DNA of 64,000 nt, from the NCBI RefSeq assembly GCF_030815855.1, contig NZ_JAUSXG010000001.1:2976001-3040000 (forward strand). Reading direction: 5' to 3'. Both the position numbers and the translations under genes were made by a program. The DNA is from Variovorax paradoxus (GTDB lineage Bacteria; Pseudomonadota; Gammaproteobacteria; Burkholderiales; Burkholderiaceae_C). This document shows, piece by piece, positions 16,295-27,649 of this stretch. The notes under the pieces were generated by a model that had not been told where the DNA came from, ran no database searches, and saw only the letters and a list, made by a program, of their open reading frames with translations. Within the stretch, counting starts at the first letter, position 1, and every line of letters begins with the position of its first letter.

Positions 16295-17194
16295 CTACCA
16301 GCGCGGTTCCCGATATTGGCTCGCCGCAAAGTCGACGAAAGCGCGCACCTTGGGCGACAGATGACGGCTCTGCGGATAGAGCGCGTAAAGCTCCAGCGGC
16401 CGCTGCCTGAAATCGGCCAGCACACGAACCAGATCTCCGCGCTTCACGTCCTGATGAACCAGGAACGCGGGCGAGGCAGCAAGACCCATTCCCGACATGG
16501 CCGCGGCGCGCAAGGCGATGCCGCTGTTGGCCTGCAGGCTTCCTGTGATGCCCACCGTGTGGGCAGCGCCGTCCGGTCCGGTGAACGTGGGCAGGTTGGC
16601 CTTTTGCATCAGCGAATAGACCAGGCAGTTGTGCTGCGCCAGGTCGGCCGGCACCCGCGGAGTGCCGTGCGCTTGCAAGTACCCGGGCGATGCCACCCAC
16701 CATTCCTCGCATGTCGCCAACCGCTTGATGATCAAGGTGGAATCCGACAGCACATAAGCCAGCCGGAGCCCGACGTCGAAACCCTCTTCGATCAGATCGA
16801 CGAACCGGTCGTTGCAGACCAGATCGATTTTCACTCCCGGATAGGCGGCGCCGAAGGCCGGCAACCAGTGCGCCAGTTCCTGCAGACCGAACGACATCGG
16901 GGCGTTGATGCGCAGCACGCCCACTGGTTGAACCTGATGCCGGGTCACCGCCAGCGCGGCTTCTTCGAGCTGTTCGAGAATCCGCGTGCTGTATTCATGG
17001 TAAGTCTGCCCGGCCTCGGTCAAGGCGAAGCGGCGCGTCGTCCGGTTCAGCAGCTGAGTGCCCAGCAGGGCTTCCAGTTGCGCGACCTGCCGCGACACGA
17101 CCGTGTGCGAGACCTGCAATAGCTTCGCGGCGGCGGAGAAGCCGCCCGCCGTCACCACGGTTTGAAACGCTTTCATTGCCGTGATTTGATCCAT
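16295..17194 (-). CDS. LysR-family transcriptional regulator (CrgA/AaeR-like)
   Basis: A 299-aa LysR regulator: N-terminal HTH (MDQITAMKAFQTVVTAGGFSAAAKLLQVSHTVVSRQVA is split here as residues 1-38), linker helix, then the ligand domain with LRINAPMSFGLQELAHWLP and FDVGLRLA typical of the subgroup that senses quinones or aromatic compounds. It lies directly beside the cupin remnant, which may have been its target before the deletion. Length is normal and no defect is seen. Confidence 0.92.
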   Translation of the reverse strand: MDQITAMKAFQTVVTAGGFSAAAKLLQVSHTVVSRQVAQLEALLGTQLLNRTTRRFALTEAGQTYHEYSTRILEQLEEAALAVTRHQVQPVGVLRINAPMSFGLQELAHWLPAFGAAYPGVKIDLVCNDRFVDLIEEGFDVGLRLAYVLSDSTLIIKRLATCEEWWVASPGYLQAHGTPRVPADLAQHNCLVYSLMQKANLPTFTGPDGAAHTVGITGSLQANSGIALRAAAMSGMGLAASPAFLVHQDVKRGDLVRVLADFRQRPLELYALYPQSRHLSPKVRAFVDFAASQYREPRW

Positions 17195-17317
17195 GCAGGT
17201 CTACTTTTGAAATGAGAATTGAACAGAGAGCCACAGAGCCCAGGTGACGGAGGGTAAGCGAAGACGGCCCGCCCCGGTGGCCGCGAGCGCGCCGAGCGGC
17301 GCGGCACAATCGCCTGC

Positions 17318-19045
17318 GTGCCGCTCTTCAAACACAGCCTGCCTGCCGCCGTCGCGCTAGCCTTCGCTTTCAATGCGCCCCTTGCGCATGCAGCCGAACC
17401 CTTGCTCGTCGTCACATCGCCGGCCGCCCTGCAAGCCGCCGAAAAATCCGGCGCCGGCTTCGCGCGCTGGTTCGGCGAAGTGTCCGTTTCGGCTGACGGC
17501 ATCACGACCAACCAGGCGCTGATGCGCTCGCCCGCCTGGCAATCCATCGCCCGTCCGCTGAACGAAAGCCTCACGCGCATCCAGCGCAGCGACCCGCGTG
17601 CCGGCGTCGGCATCGCGCGCTACCCGCACCGGCTGTTCGACGCGCGCTGGCTCGCGAGTCCTGACGCCTTCTTCGAACTCGTGGGCGTCGCCAATCGCAT
17701 GGATCGCCGACCGTTCCAGAACAGCGCGTGCGGCGAAACACGGCTGGTGTATCGGCTCGCCTATCGCACGCCTGCGATGCAGTCTCGCCTGCCGATGACG
17801 GTCAACGTCGAACTGCGCGGCGATGCACCCGACGCCGACGGCAGCTGCGCCGGCACCGCACGTCGCTGGCAACCGCCGCAGCCTTCGATGACGGACGAGG
17901 CGCTCGGCCGCTGGCTGGTGTCGCCGGACGGTCCGCTGGCGCCGCAACGCCTTGCGCCCGCACGCATTGCGCAGATCACCACCAACCTGCAGAGCGTGCG
18001 CTGGCCCTCCGCGGTGCGGCCCGATCTTGGCGGCCATGCGGAATACATGCTGCGTGCCTTCCGATGGAACACGAGCGCGCAGCGCTTCGACGTGGCCCCG
18101 CTCGAAAACACACCCGACGTCGCGCGGCTCAAGGCCGATGCCCCGCTGCGCAAGGAACTGCGGCAGTGGCTGCAGCAGCCCGGCAACCTGCGCGCGCTGG
18201 ACGAAGCCACGCTGCATCTGCCCGCGAAATTCCTGGCGACCGAAGCCCTCTCCGTGGCGCCGCGCGGTCTCGAACGGCTGGCCAACCGGCCGTTCGCGCA
18301 GATCTTTTCAGCCGCCGAGTGGCAGGCCGTGCCCGCGAGCCGCACGCTGCACTCGCCGCAGGCCGTGCTGCGCCGCCTCGACGATCTCAGTTGCGCGGGT
18401 TGCCACCAGAGCCGCGCGGTCGCGGGCTTTCATCTGCTCGGCGTCGACCGGCGCGGCGCATCGCGCACCTTCACTGCGGGCAATGCGCTTGCGCTGCCGC
18501 ACTCGCCGCACCTGCAGGACGAACTGGCGCGGCGTGGCCGCTACGTGCACGCTGCGCTGTCGGCACCGCGGCCCGATCCGTTCCGGCCGCTCGCCGAGCC
18601 CGGCGACGCGAACGCCGCATCGGACAAGGCCACGGTCGGTGCGGGCTGCGAGCCCACACGCATCACGCCGTCGGCCAATCCGTGGCTCGACCGCGCCGAG
18701 AAACTGCCGCGCGTGGCCTGCGAAGGCGCGCTCTCGGTCTGCGAGAAAACCTCGGTCGGCTTCCCCGGCGGCATGTGCTCGGGCCCTTGCGACCCGCTCG
18801 ACAAGAACGGCACCTGCGGCGGCATCGCCATTCTCAGCGACTTCAACCAGTGCCTGGCTGCGAACAAGCCCTTCGGCGAATGCCTGAGCAAACACACGCG
18901 ACCCGGCAACCTGCGCAGCTGCTCGGCCGAGCAGCCCTGCCGCGACGACTTCATCTGCGCGCAAGCGGAAGGCCAGCCGGACGGCCGGGGCGCATGCATT
19001 CCGCCCTACTTTCTCTTTCAGATGCGGGTCGACGGCCACTCCTGA
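17318..19045 (+). CDS. Secreted protein with one c-type heme motif, function unknown
   Basis: A 575-aa exported protein. The N-terminus has a signal peptide (PAAVALAFAFNAPLAHA, cleavage after AHA near residue 25). A single CAGCH motif at residues 359-363 suggests covalent heme attachment, and the C-terminal third is cysteine-rich (CEPTRI, CEKTSV, CSGPCD, CSAEQPC), probably disulfide-bonded. No other domain was recognised. The start is GTG 17318 with no clear ribosome site. It stands alone between two LysR genes. A peroxidase- or di-heme-like role is possible but only one heme site is visible. Confidence 0.75.
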   Translation: MPLFKHSLPAAVALAFAFNAPLAHAAEPLLVVTSPAALQAAEKSGAGFARWFGEVSVSADGITTNQALMRSPAWQSIARPLNESLTRIQRSDPRAGVGIARYPHRLFDARWLASPDAFFELVGVANRMDRRPFQNSACGETRLVYRLAYRTPAMQSRLPMTVNVELRGDAPDADGSCAGTARRWQPPQPSMTDEALGRWLVSPDGPLAPQRLAPARIAQITTNLQSVRWPSAVRPDLGGHAEYMLRAFRWNTSAQRFDVAPLENTPDVARLKADAPLRKELRQWLQQPGNLRALDEATLHLPAKFLATEALSVAPRGLERLANRPFAQIFSAAEWQAVPASRTLHSPQAVLRRLDDLSCAGCHQSRAVAGFHLLGVDRRGASRTFTAGNALALPHSPHLQDELARRGRYVHAALSAPRPDPFRPLAEPGDANAASDKATVGAGCEPTRITPSANPWLDRAEKLPRVACEGALSVCEKTSVGFPGGMCSGPCDPLDKNGTCGGIAILSDFNQCLAANKPFGECLSKHTRPGNLRSCSAEQPCRDDFICAQAEGQPDGRGACIPPYFLFQMRVDGHS

Positions 19046-19072
19046 CGATCATCGTTGCTCCGTCACGCGAGA

Positions 19073-20356
19073 TCAGCCTGGCCCCCTGACGTGGAAATCG
19101 GGAGACCGTGCCACCACGGCGCGTATCTCCTGCATCAAGGCCCGCGCACCCGGCGAAGGAAACGCGCCGAGGCGTTGGCTGAGCCCGATGTCGCGCCGCG
19201 TCTCGTCGAGCGGAAAATTCAGCACCACCAGGCTGCCATCGCGGATCTCGTAGCGCAGCTGATGGGCCGAGATCGCGGTCAGCATGTCGCTTTCGAGGAG
19301 CAGGCCGCGCAGCACGGCCAGGTCGCCCGTCTCGACCGCGGGAATGGGAGGCGCCTGCCGCGCCGCGGAGAAAAAGCGCTCGAGCAACTCGCGCGAGGGC
19401 GTGCCGTGCCGCGACAGCGCCCACGTCGCTTGCCGCAATGCATCGAAGTCGACCCGCGTGGCGCGCGCGAGCGGATGGCCGGCGCGGGCGATCGCTGAAA
19501 TGCGGTCCACGAAAAGCGCTTCCTGCTGCAGGTCTTTGGCCTCGGCACTGCTGCGCAGGGCGCCGAGAATGAAGTCGATGTCGCCGCTTCGCAGCGATGC
19601 CGATAGTGCGTCGTAAGGGCTTTCGACCGTTGCGACGTGCAGCCCTGGATGGCGCGCAACCAGCGAGGCGATCGCGAGCGGCAATATCTGCGTGCGGCCG
19701 AGCGGCAATGCGCCGACCGTCACGCTCCCCTGCAGCGTGCCTTCGCTGGCCGCGATGTCCGGCCCGATGTGGCGCAGTTCCGAGAGCACCCGCTTGAAAT
19801 GGAACGCTACGATCTCGCCCGCGGTCGTTGGCACCAGCCCGCGCGACTTGCGCTCGAGCAGCGGCACGCCGAGCCCGTCTTCGAGGTCTTTCAGCGCACG
19901 GCTGATGGCCGGCTGCGTGATGCCGAACTCGCGCGCGACCACCGGCATGCTGCGCTTCTCCGCGAGGCTCGCAATTACCGCGAGACGCCGGCCGTTGAGG
20001 ATCGACGTGAAGAGCGAGTGCACGTCGGCCGATGCGCCGATGCCGCCGCGCGCGACGAGCTGCGCGCGCGCATCCTCGAACTCGCGTTCGATGCGCCGCG
20101 CGCGCACCAGCACGAGGTCCCCATATGAATTGAGCGCCATGCCGCGCGAGCCGCGGTCGAACAGCGGCCGGCCCAGCGCGCCTTCGAGTTCCGAGATGGA
20201 GCGCGTCACGCCCGAAGCCACGCGATAGAGCTGCTCTTCCGCGGCCCTGGCAATGCTGCCGGACGCGGCCACGGCCGAGAACGCGCGCAGGTGCCGCAGA
20301 TTGATGCCTAGCGCGCCGGCATGCGTCGGGTCGATAACTTTGTCTCGTCGGTTCAC
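19073..20356 (-). CDS. Tandem-HTH LysR-type regulator, divergent from the gallate operon
   Basis: A 427-aa LysR regulator, about 110 residues longer than usual. There are two LysR-type HTH domains in series: the first near 18-80 ([20 protein letters not shown]) and the second near 110-175 ([20 protein letters not shown], then [18 protein letters not shown]), followed by one ordinary effector domain ([19 protein letters not shown]). The second HTH matches the canonical LysR recognition helix better. It is divergent from ligJ with a 188-bp gap, so control of gallate/4-oxalomesaconate catabolism is likely. Confidence 0.88.
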   Translation of the reverse strand: MNRRDKVIDPTHAGALGINLRHLRAFSAVAASGSIARAAEEQLYRVASGVTRSISELEGALGRPLFDRGSRGMALNSYGDLVLVRARRIEREFEDARAQLVARGGIGASADVHSLFTSILNGRRLAVIASLAEKRSMPVVAREFGITQPAISRALKDLEDGLGVPLLERKSRGLVPTTAGEIVAFHFKRVLSELRHIGPDIAASEGTLQGSVTVGALPLGRTQILPLAIASLVARHPGLHVATVESPYDALSASLRSGDIDFILGALRSSAEAKDLQQEALFVDRISAIARAGHPLARATRVDFDALRQATWALSRHGTPSRELLERFFSAARQAPPIPAVETGDLAVLRGLLLESDMLTAISAHQLRYEIRDGSLVVLNFPLDETRRDIGLSQRLGAFPSPGARALMQEIRAVVARSPDFHVRGPG

Positions 20357-20544
20357 GGGCTTTTCTTCTTGCCGATGTTCTCTCGCCGAACGGCTCGATC
20401 AGATTCGGGAAAAACCCCGGCCGATAAAAAAGTCTGATGGTAGAGCAACCCGAACTCACCCCACGCATCCGCAGCGCGAACCACACTGGACGCACACGCT
20501 GCTTCCACCCTCGACGCAGACCCAAGCAACCCACGGAATTGCAG

Positions 20545-21573
20545 ATGATCATCGACTGCCACGGCCACTACACCACCGCGCCCAAGGCGCTGGAAAACTG
20601 GCGCAACCAGCAGATCGCGGGCTTGAAAGACCCTGCGCTGAAGCCCCGCGCCTCCGACCTGAAGATCAGCGACGACGAATTACGCGAGTCGATCGAGAGC
20701 AACCAGCTGCGCCTCATGAAGGAGCGCGGCAGCGACCTCACGATCTTCAGCCCGCGCGCGAGCTTCATGGCGCACCACATCGGCGACTTCGAAACGTCTT
20801 CGACCTGGGCCGCCATCTGCAACGAGCTGTGCTTTCGCGTCAGCGAGCTGTTCCCTGGCCACTTCATCGGCGCCGCAATGCTCCCGCAGTCGCCCGGCGT
20901 GGACCCGCGCAGCTGCATCCCCGAACTCGAGCGCTGCGTGCGCGAGTACGGCTTCGTGGGCATCAACCTCAACCCGGATCCGTCGGGCGGGCACTGGACC
21001 TCGCCGCCGCTGTCGGACCGCCACTGGTACCCGCTCTACGAGAAGATGGTCGAGCACGACATTCCGGCCATGGTGCACGTCAGCACCAGCTGCAATGCCT
21101 GCTTCCACACCACCGGCGCGCACTACCTGAATGCGGACACCACGGCCTTCATGCAGTGCCTCACGTCGGATCTGTTCGCCGACTTTCCCACGCTGCGCTT
21201 CGTCATTCCGCACGGCGGAGGCGCTGTGCCCTATCACTGGGGGCGCTTCCGCGGCTTGGCGCAGGAGATGAAAAAGCCGCTGCTCAAGGACCACCTGCTG
21301 AACAACATCTTCTTCGACACCTGCGTGTACCACCAGCCGGGCATCGACCTGCTGGCGCGCGTGATTCCGGCCGACAACATCCTGTTCGCGAGCGAAATGA
21401 TCGGCGCGGTGCGCGGCATCGATCCGGAGACCGGTTTCTTCTACGACGACACGCGCCGCTACATCGACTCCACGCCGATGCTCGACGACGCCGCCAGGCA
21501 CAAGGTGTTCGAAGCCAACGCACGCCGCGTTTATCCGCGCCTCGATCGCGCACTCACTGCCAAGGGGCTCTGA
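20545..21573 (+). CDS. ligJ: 4-Oxalomesaconate hydratase LigJ
   Basis: A 342-aa amidohydrolase-superfamily hydratase that adds water to 4-oxalomesaconate to give 4-carboxy-4-hydroxy-2-oxoadipate, in the protocatechuate 4,5-/gallate meta-cleavage route. Seen: N-terminal metal site [29 protein letters not shown], central [40 protein letters not shown] and [19 protein letters not shown]. Length equals known LigJ proteins, supporting ATG 20545 over an upstream extension. It is first of the operon and 2 bp before ligK. Confidence 0.94.
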   Translation: MIIDCHGHYTTAPKALENWRNQQIAGLKDPALKPRASDLKISDDELRESIESNQLRLMKERGSDLTIFSPRASFMAHHIGDFETSSTWAAICNELCFRVSELFPGHFIGAAMLPQSPGVDPRSCIPELERCVREYGFVGINLNPDPSGGHWTSPPLSDRHWYPLYEKMVEHDIPAMVHVSTSCNACFHTTGAHYLNADTTAFMQCLTSDLFADFPTLRFVIPHGGGAVPYHWGRFRGLAQEMKKPLLKDHLLNNIFFDTCVYHQPGIDLLARVIPADNILFASEMIGAVRGIDPETGFFYDDTRRYIDSTPMLDDAARHKVFEANARRVYPRLDRALTAKGL

Positions 21574-21575
21574 AC

Positions 21576-22277
21576 ATGACCGCATCCAGCACCATCCAGC
21601 AACTCGGCGTCGTTCACCGCAAGGTCACGCGCGCCGATCCGGCCGCGGTCGAAAAGCTCTCGCGCTTCGGCGTCTCCACGGTGCACGAGGCGCTCGGCCG
21701 GCTCGGGCTGATGCAGCCCCGCATCCGCCCCATTCATCCTGATGCGCACTTCTGCGGCCCCGCCGTTACCGTGCTGCTGCAGCCCGGCGACAACTGGATG
21801 CTGCATGTCGCAGCCGAGCAGATCCAGCCCGGCGACGTGGTGGTGGCGGCCTGCACCAGCGACAGCACCGACGGCTTCTTCGGCGACCTGCTCGCCACCT
21901 CGTTCCAGGCGCGCGGCTGCAAGGGCCTCGTGATCGACGGCGGCGTGCGCGACGTACGCGACCTCAACGCGATGAACTTCCCCGTGTTCAGCCGCGCCAT
22001 TCATTCGAAGGGCACGATCAAGGCGACGCTCGGCTCGGTGAACGTGCCGGTGGTGTGCGCGGGCGCGCTGGTCTGTCCGGGCGACGTGGTGGTCGCAGAT
22101 ATCGACGGCGTGGTGGTGGTTCCGGCCGCGCGCGCACAGCAGGTGGCCGACGCGGCCGAAGCCCGAGAAGCCAACGAGACCGCCAAGCGCGAGCGCTTCG
22201 CGGCCGGCGAGCTCGGCCTGGACATGTACGCCATGCGCGAGCCGCTCGCCAAGGCGGGCTTGCGCTACGTCGACTGA
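21576..22277 (+). CDS. ligK: 4-Carboxy-4-hydroxy-2-oxoadipate aldolase LigK (RraA-like)
   Basis: A 233-aa class II aldolase of the HMG/CHA aldolase family, which share the RraA fold. It cleaves the LigJ product to pyruvate and oxaloacetate and can decarboxylate oxaloacetate. Seen: [59 protein letters not shown] (Arg/Asp metal and substrate site) and [15 protein letters not shown]. The start lies 2 bp after the ligJ stop. Confidence 0.95.
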   Translation: MTASSTIQQLGVVHRKVTRADPAAVEKLSRFGVSTVHEALGRLGLMQPRIRPIHPDAHFCGPAVTVLLQPGDNWMLHVAAEQIQPGDVVVAACTSDSTDGFFGDLLATSFQARGCKGLVIDGGVRDVRDLNAMNFPVFSRAIHSKGTIKATLGSVNVPVVCAGALVCPGDVVVADIDGVVVVPAARAQQVADAAEAREANETAKRERFAAGELGLDMYAMREPLAKAGLRYVD

Positions 22278-22292
22278 ACGCCGCAAGACGTC

Positions 22293-23600
22293 ATGGCTCG
22301 CATCATCGGCGCCGTCGCGTGCTCGCACACACCCACCATCGGCTTCGCTTTCGACAAGAAGAAGCAGCAAGACCCCGTGTGGGCACCCATCTTCGAGGCC
22401 TTCGAGCCCGTGCAGCGCTGGCTGGCGGAGCGCCGGCCCGACGTGCTCTTCTTCATCTACAACGACCACGTCAGCTCGTTCTTCTTCGACCACTACTCGG
22501 CTTTTTCGCTCGGGGTGGGCGAGCGGCACGAGGTGGCCGACGAAGGCGGCGGCGCGCGCGACCTGCCCGCGCTGGCCGGGCATCCGGCGCTCGCGCAGCA
22601 CATCGGCCGCTCTCTGGTGGCCGACGAGTTCGACATGTCCTTCTTCCAGGACCGGGCGCTCGACCATGGCGTGTTCTCGCCGATGTCGCTGTTGTGCCCC
22701 CACGAGCCGAGCTGGCCGATTCCGGTGGTGCCGCTGCAGGTGGGCGTGCTGCAGTCGCCCGTGCCCTCGGCGCGCCGCTGCTGGCGCCTCGGCCAGGCGT
22801 TGCGTCGCGCCATCGAGAGCTACCCGGAAGACCTGGACGTGGCCATCGTCGCCACCGGCGGTCTCTCGCACCAGGTGCACGGCGAGCGCGCGGGCTTCAA
22901 CAACACCGCGTGGGATGCGCAGTTTCTCGACCTGATCGAGAACGACCCAGTGCGGCTCACCGAGATGACGCAAGCCGAGCTCGCCACGCTCGGCGGCATG
23001 GAGGGCGCCGAAGTGATCATGTGGCTGGTGATGCGCGGCGCGCTGTCGTCCAGCGTGCGCAAGACGCACCAGAGCTACTACCTGCCTTCGATGACCGGCA
23101 TTGCGACGGCCATCTACGAGAACCTTGCGAGCCCGCCCGTGGCCGGCGAGGTGCAGAGGCACCGGCGCCACATGAATGAGCAGCTCGCGGGCATCGAGGC
23201 GCTCGACGGCTCCTATCCGTTCACGCTCGAGACCAGCGTGCGCGCCTACCGGCTCAACAAGTTCCTGCATGGCATGACGCGCCCGGACCATCGCGCACGC
23301 TTCCTCGCCGATGAGGAAGCGGCCTTTGAAGCAGCGGGCCTGACAGCACAGGAGCGCGCGCTGGTGCGCCGGCGCGATTGGCGCGGGCTCATTCACTACG
23401 GCGTGATCTTCTTCATGCTCGAGAAGCTGGGCGCTGTGCTCGGCGTTTCCAACCTGCACATCTATGCCGCCATGCGCGGCCAATCGCTGGAGGAATTCCA
23501 GCAGACACGCAACGCGCCCGGCGCGCTGTATTCGGTGGCCGGCAGGGATGCCGCGCCTCAAACCTGGGACGAGAAACCCTTTCCATCCACAAAGCAATGA
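22293..23600 (+). CDS. galA: Gallate dioxygenase GalA/DesB (LigB-LigA fusion)
   Basis: A 435-aa Fe(II) extradiol dioxygenase. The first ~300 residues are LigB-like (VACSHTPTIGF with iron-ligand His, IYNDHVSSFF, IVATGGLSHQVHGERAGFNN). The last ~110 are LigA-like (YRLNKFLHGMTRPDHRARFL), the fused arrangement seen in gallate dioxygenases rather than two-subunit protocatechuate 4,5-dioxygenase. It opens gallate to 4-oxalomesaconate, the substrate of the LigJ encoded upstream. The stop overlaps the start of the Bug receptor gene (ATGA). Confidence 0.92.
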   Translation: MARIIGAVACSHTPTIGFAFDKKKQQDPVWAPIFEAFEPVQRWLAERRPDVLFFIYNDHVSSFFFDHYSAFSLGVGERHEVADEGGGARDLPALAGHPALAQHIGRSLVADEFDMSFFQDRALDHGVFSPMSLLCPHEPSWPIPVVPLQVGVLQSPVPSARRCWRLGQALRRAIESYPEDLDVAIVATGGLSHQVHGERAGFNNTAWDAQFLDLIENDPVRLTEMTQAELATLGGMEGAEVIMWLVMRGALSSSVRKTHQSYYLPSMTGIATAIYENLASPPVAGEVQRHRRHMNEQLAGIEALDGSYPFTLETSVRAYRLNKFLHGMTRPDHRARFLADEEAAFEAAGLTAQERALVRRRDWRGLIHYGVIFFMLEKLGAVLGVSNLHIYAAMRGQSLEEFQQTRNAPGALYSVAGRDAAPQTWDEKPFPSTKQ

Positions 23601-24580
23601 TGAAAAACCCAATTCGCCGCCACCTTCTGCGACTGGCGGCACTGATGGCGCTCGGCGTCTCGATCGGCGCGGCCGCCGCCGATGACTATCCCTCCAAGCC
23701 CGTGAAGATCCTGGTCGGCTACAGCGCCGGCGGTGCGGTCGATGCCATTGCCCGCTCGGTCGGCCAGCGGATGTCGGCCATCCTCGGGCAGCCCGTCATC
23801 GTCGAGAACAAGCCGGGCGCGGGCACCAACATCGCGGTGAAGGCGCTCATCGCGAGCCCGCCTGACGGCTACACGCTGCTGCTGGCCGCCAACGCATTGG
23901 CGGTGAACCCTTCGCTGTTCGAGCCCGCGCCCTACGACCTGGAGCGCGACGTCACGCCGGTCGCTTCGGTCGGACGCGTGCCCGTGGTGTTCACGGTTCG
24001 CGAGGGCGCGGCCATCAAGACACTGCCCGAGCTGGTGGCGGCGGCCAAGGCCAAGCCCGGCAGCGTCACCGTCGCGACGCCGGGCAACGGCTCCACACCG
24101 CACCTGGCGATGGAGCTGTTCCAGCACACCGCAGGCCTCTCGCTGCGCCATGTGCCCTACAAGGGCGGCGCGCAAGCCATCACCGACGTGCTCGGCGGAC
24201 ATGTGGACGTGGTGGCGGTCAATGCCCTGGAGGTACTGCCGCTGGTCAAGTCCGGAAAACTCAAGGTGCTCGCGGTCATGAGCACCGAGCGCGCCGCGGT
24301 TCTGCCGGGCGTACCGACGGTGGCCGAGTCGGGCTACGCGGGCTTCGAGTCGAGCGTCTGGTACGGCTTCGTTGCGCCCGCGAAACTGCCGCAGCCGGTG
24401 CTCGCGAAGCTGCATGGCGCGGTGCAGAAGGCGCTCGAATCGCCCGAAGTGCGCGACCAGCTCGCTGCCGCAGGTGGTGTTCCGCTGCCCGGGCCGACGG
24501 CGCAATTCGACAAGCTGCTCAAGACCGATGCGGCACGCTACGGCAAGCTGATTCGCGAAGCCAACATCAAGCCGGATTGA
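23597..24580 (+). CDS. Bug/TctC-family periplasmic solute receptor of the gallate operon
   Basis: A 327-aa tripartite tricarboxylate transporter receptor. Signal peptide at residues 1-27 (LLRLAALMALGVSIGAAAA), then SKPVKILVGYSAGGAVDAIARSV and ENKPGAGTNIAVKAL, the standard Bug ligand loops, and HVPYKGGAQAITDVLGGHVD. Coupled to galA by a 4-bp overlap, so it presumably binds gallate or a related carboxylate. No TctA/TctB membrane genes lie nearby, as is usual for these abundant orphan receptors in Burkholderiales. Confidence 0.92.
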   Translation: MMKNPIRRHLLRLAALMALGVSIGAAAADDYPSKPVKILVGYSAGGAVDAIARSVGQRMSAILGQPVIVENKPGAGTNIAVKALIASPPDGYTLLLAANALAVNPSLFEPAPYDLERDVTPVASVGRVPVVFTVREGAAIKTLPELVAAAKAKPGSVTVATPGNGSTPHLAMELFQHTAGLSLRHVPYKGGAQAITDVLGGHVDVVAVNALEVLPLVKSGKLKVLAVMSTERAAVLPGVPTVAESGYAGFESSVWYGFVAPAKLPQPVLAKLHGAVQKALESPEVRDQLAAAGGVPLPGPTAQFDKLLKTDAARYGKLIREANIKPD

Positions 24581-24583
24581 CGG

Positions 24584-25273
24584 ATGACAGCACCGCTTCA
24601 AGGCATCTGCTCGATGGCGACCCGCGGGTTGCTGGACGAGCTCGCCGCAGCCCATTCGCAGCGCACCGGGGTCCCGGTTTCCTTCCTCGCCGTCGGCGGC
24701 GTCGAAGCCGCCCGGCGCGTCTCCGCGGGCGAGTTGTTCGACGTGGTGGTGCTTGCCTCCGACGCCGTCGGCAAGCTGGTTGCCGCAGGCAGGCTCGATG
24801 CCACGGGCCAGGTCGGCCTGGTCCGCTCGGGTGTTGCCGCGGCCGTGCGCGCTGGCGCCGAGCGGCCCGACATTTCCACCGGCGATGCCGTGCGCAGCGC
24901 GGTGCTCGCCGCACCCCGCATCGCCTACTCGACCGGCCCGAGCGGCGTCGCGCTGATGGCCTTGTTCGAGCACTGGGGCATCGCCGACGCGGTTCGAAGC
25001 CGCCTGGTGCAGGCGCCGCCGGGCGTGCCGGTCGGCTCGCTGCTCGCTCAGGGCGAAGCGGTGCTGGGCTTCCAGCAATTGAGCGAGCTGATCGGCGTCG
25101 GGGGCATCGAATTGCTCGGCCCGCTGCCGCCGGAAATTCAGATCACTACCGTGTTCTCGGCCGCTCCGGCCATGGGCTGCACGCAGCCTCGAGCCGTGCG
25201 TGCGCTGCTCGAGTTCATGGCTTCGGCCGAGAGCGCGCCCCTCAAGCGCCGTCACGGCATGGAGCCCGCCTGA
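24584..25273 (+). CDS. ModA-like type 2 periplasmic-binding-fold protein without signal peptide
   Basis: A 229-aa protein of the bacterial extracellular solute-binding (molybdate-binding-like) superfamily: GVPVSFLAVGGVEAARRVSA, GELFDVVVLASDAVGKLVAAG, RIAYSTGPSGVALMALF and EAVLGFQQLSELIGV. It begins 3 bp after the Bug receptor stop, so is last in the gallate operon. No signal peptide is visible, suggesting a cytosolic role unlike true ModA. Similar proteins accompany aromatic meta-cleavage genes; function is unknown. It could stand in for the missing oxalomesaconate tautomerase, but that is speculation. Confidence 0.75.
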   Translation: MTAPLQGICSMATRGLLDELAAAHSQRTGVPVSFLAVGGVEAARRVSAGELFDVVVLASDAVGKLVAAGRLDATGQVGLVRSGVAAAVRAGAERPDISTGDAVRSAVLAAPRIAYSTGPSGVALMALFEHWGIADAVRSRLVQAPPGVPVGSLLAQGEAVLGFQQLSELIGVGGIELLGPLPPEIQITTVFSAAPAMGCTQPRAVRALLEFMASAESAPLKRRHGMEPA

Positions 25274-25292
25274 GCGAACGCCTATCCGGTGC

Positions 25293-27077
<1,785 letters not shown>

Positions 27078-27142
27078 GCCGTCGATTCTTCCGGTTCTGA
27101 TGCAGAATTTGCTTCTTTCTTTTGGCCCTTTTGCCCCATTTC

Positions 27143-27637
27143 ATGAAAACTCTTCGGAAAACAGCAGCCAATGAAGAAGGATCTTTCGACAAGACCGACA
27201 TGGCCATCCTCCGCGTGCTGCTGCTCGACTCGCGCAAGACGCTGCAAGACATCGGCCACGAGGTGGGCCTGTCGCCCACCAGCTGCTGGACGCGCATCAA
27301 GAAGCTGGAAGCCCATGGCGTGATCAAGCGCTACACCATCGACGTCGATCCGGCCAAGCTCGGCTATCACGACTCGGTCATCGTCCAGGTCACGCTCGAG
27401 AGCCACACCGACGAAACCCTGTACGACTTCGGCCGCGTGCTTGCGACCATTCCGGAGATCCAGGAGGCGTACCTGGTGTCGGGCGACTACGACTACTACA
27501 TCCGCATCGCGGTGCGCGACACGCGCGACTACGAGCGGCTGCTGCGCGAAAAGCTCTACAAGATTCCGGGCATCCGGCACAGCAAATCGCACTTCGTGCT
27601 GCGCGTGCTGAAGGAAACGAGCGTGCCCGTCATTTGA
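27143..27637 (+). CDS. Lrp/AsnC-family regulator
   Basis: A 164-aa Lrp/AsnC regulator: N-terminal HTH (DMAILRVLLLDSRKTLQDIG, LSPTSCWTRIKKLEAHGVI) and a C-terminal RAM ligand-binding domain (LATIPEIQEAYLVSGDYDYY). ATG 27143 gives the usual family length. It is divergent from the acetolactate synthase gene across 65 bp, the typical layout for an Lrp-type local regulator acting on its neighbour, probably in response to an amino acid. Confidence 0.92.
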   Translation: MKTLRKTAANEEGSFDKTDMAILRVLLLDSRKTLQDIGHEVGLSPTSCWTRIKKLEAHGVIKRYTIDVDPAKLGYHDSVIVQVTLESHTDETLYDFGRVLATIPEIQEAYLVSGDYDYYIRIAVRDTRDYERLLREKLYKIPGIRHSKSHFVLRVLKETSVPVI

Positions 27638-27649
27638 CGGCGCCGAACG

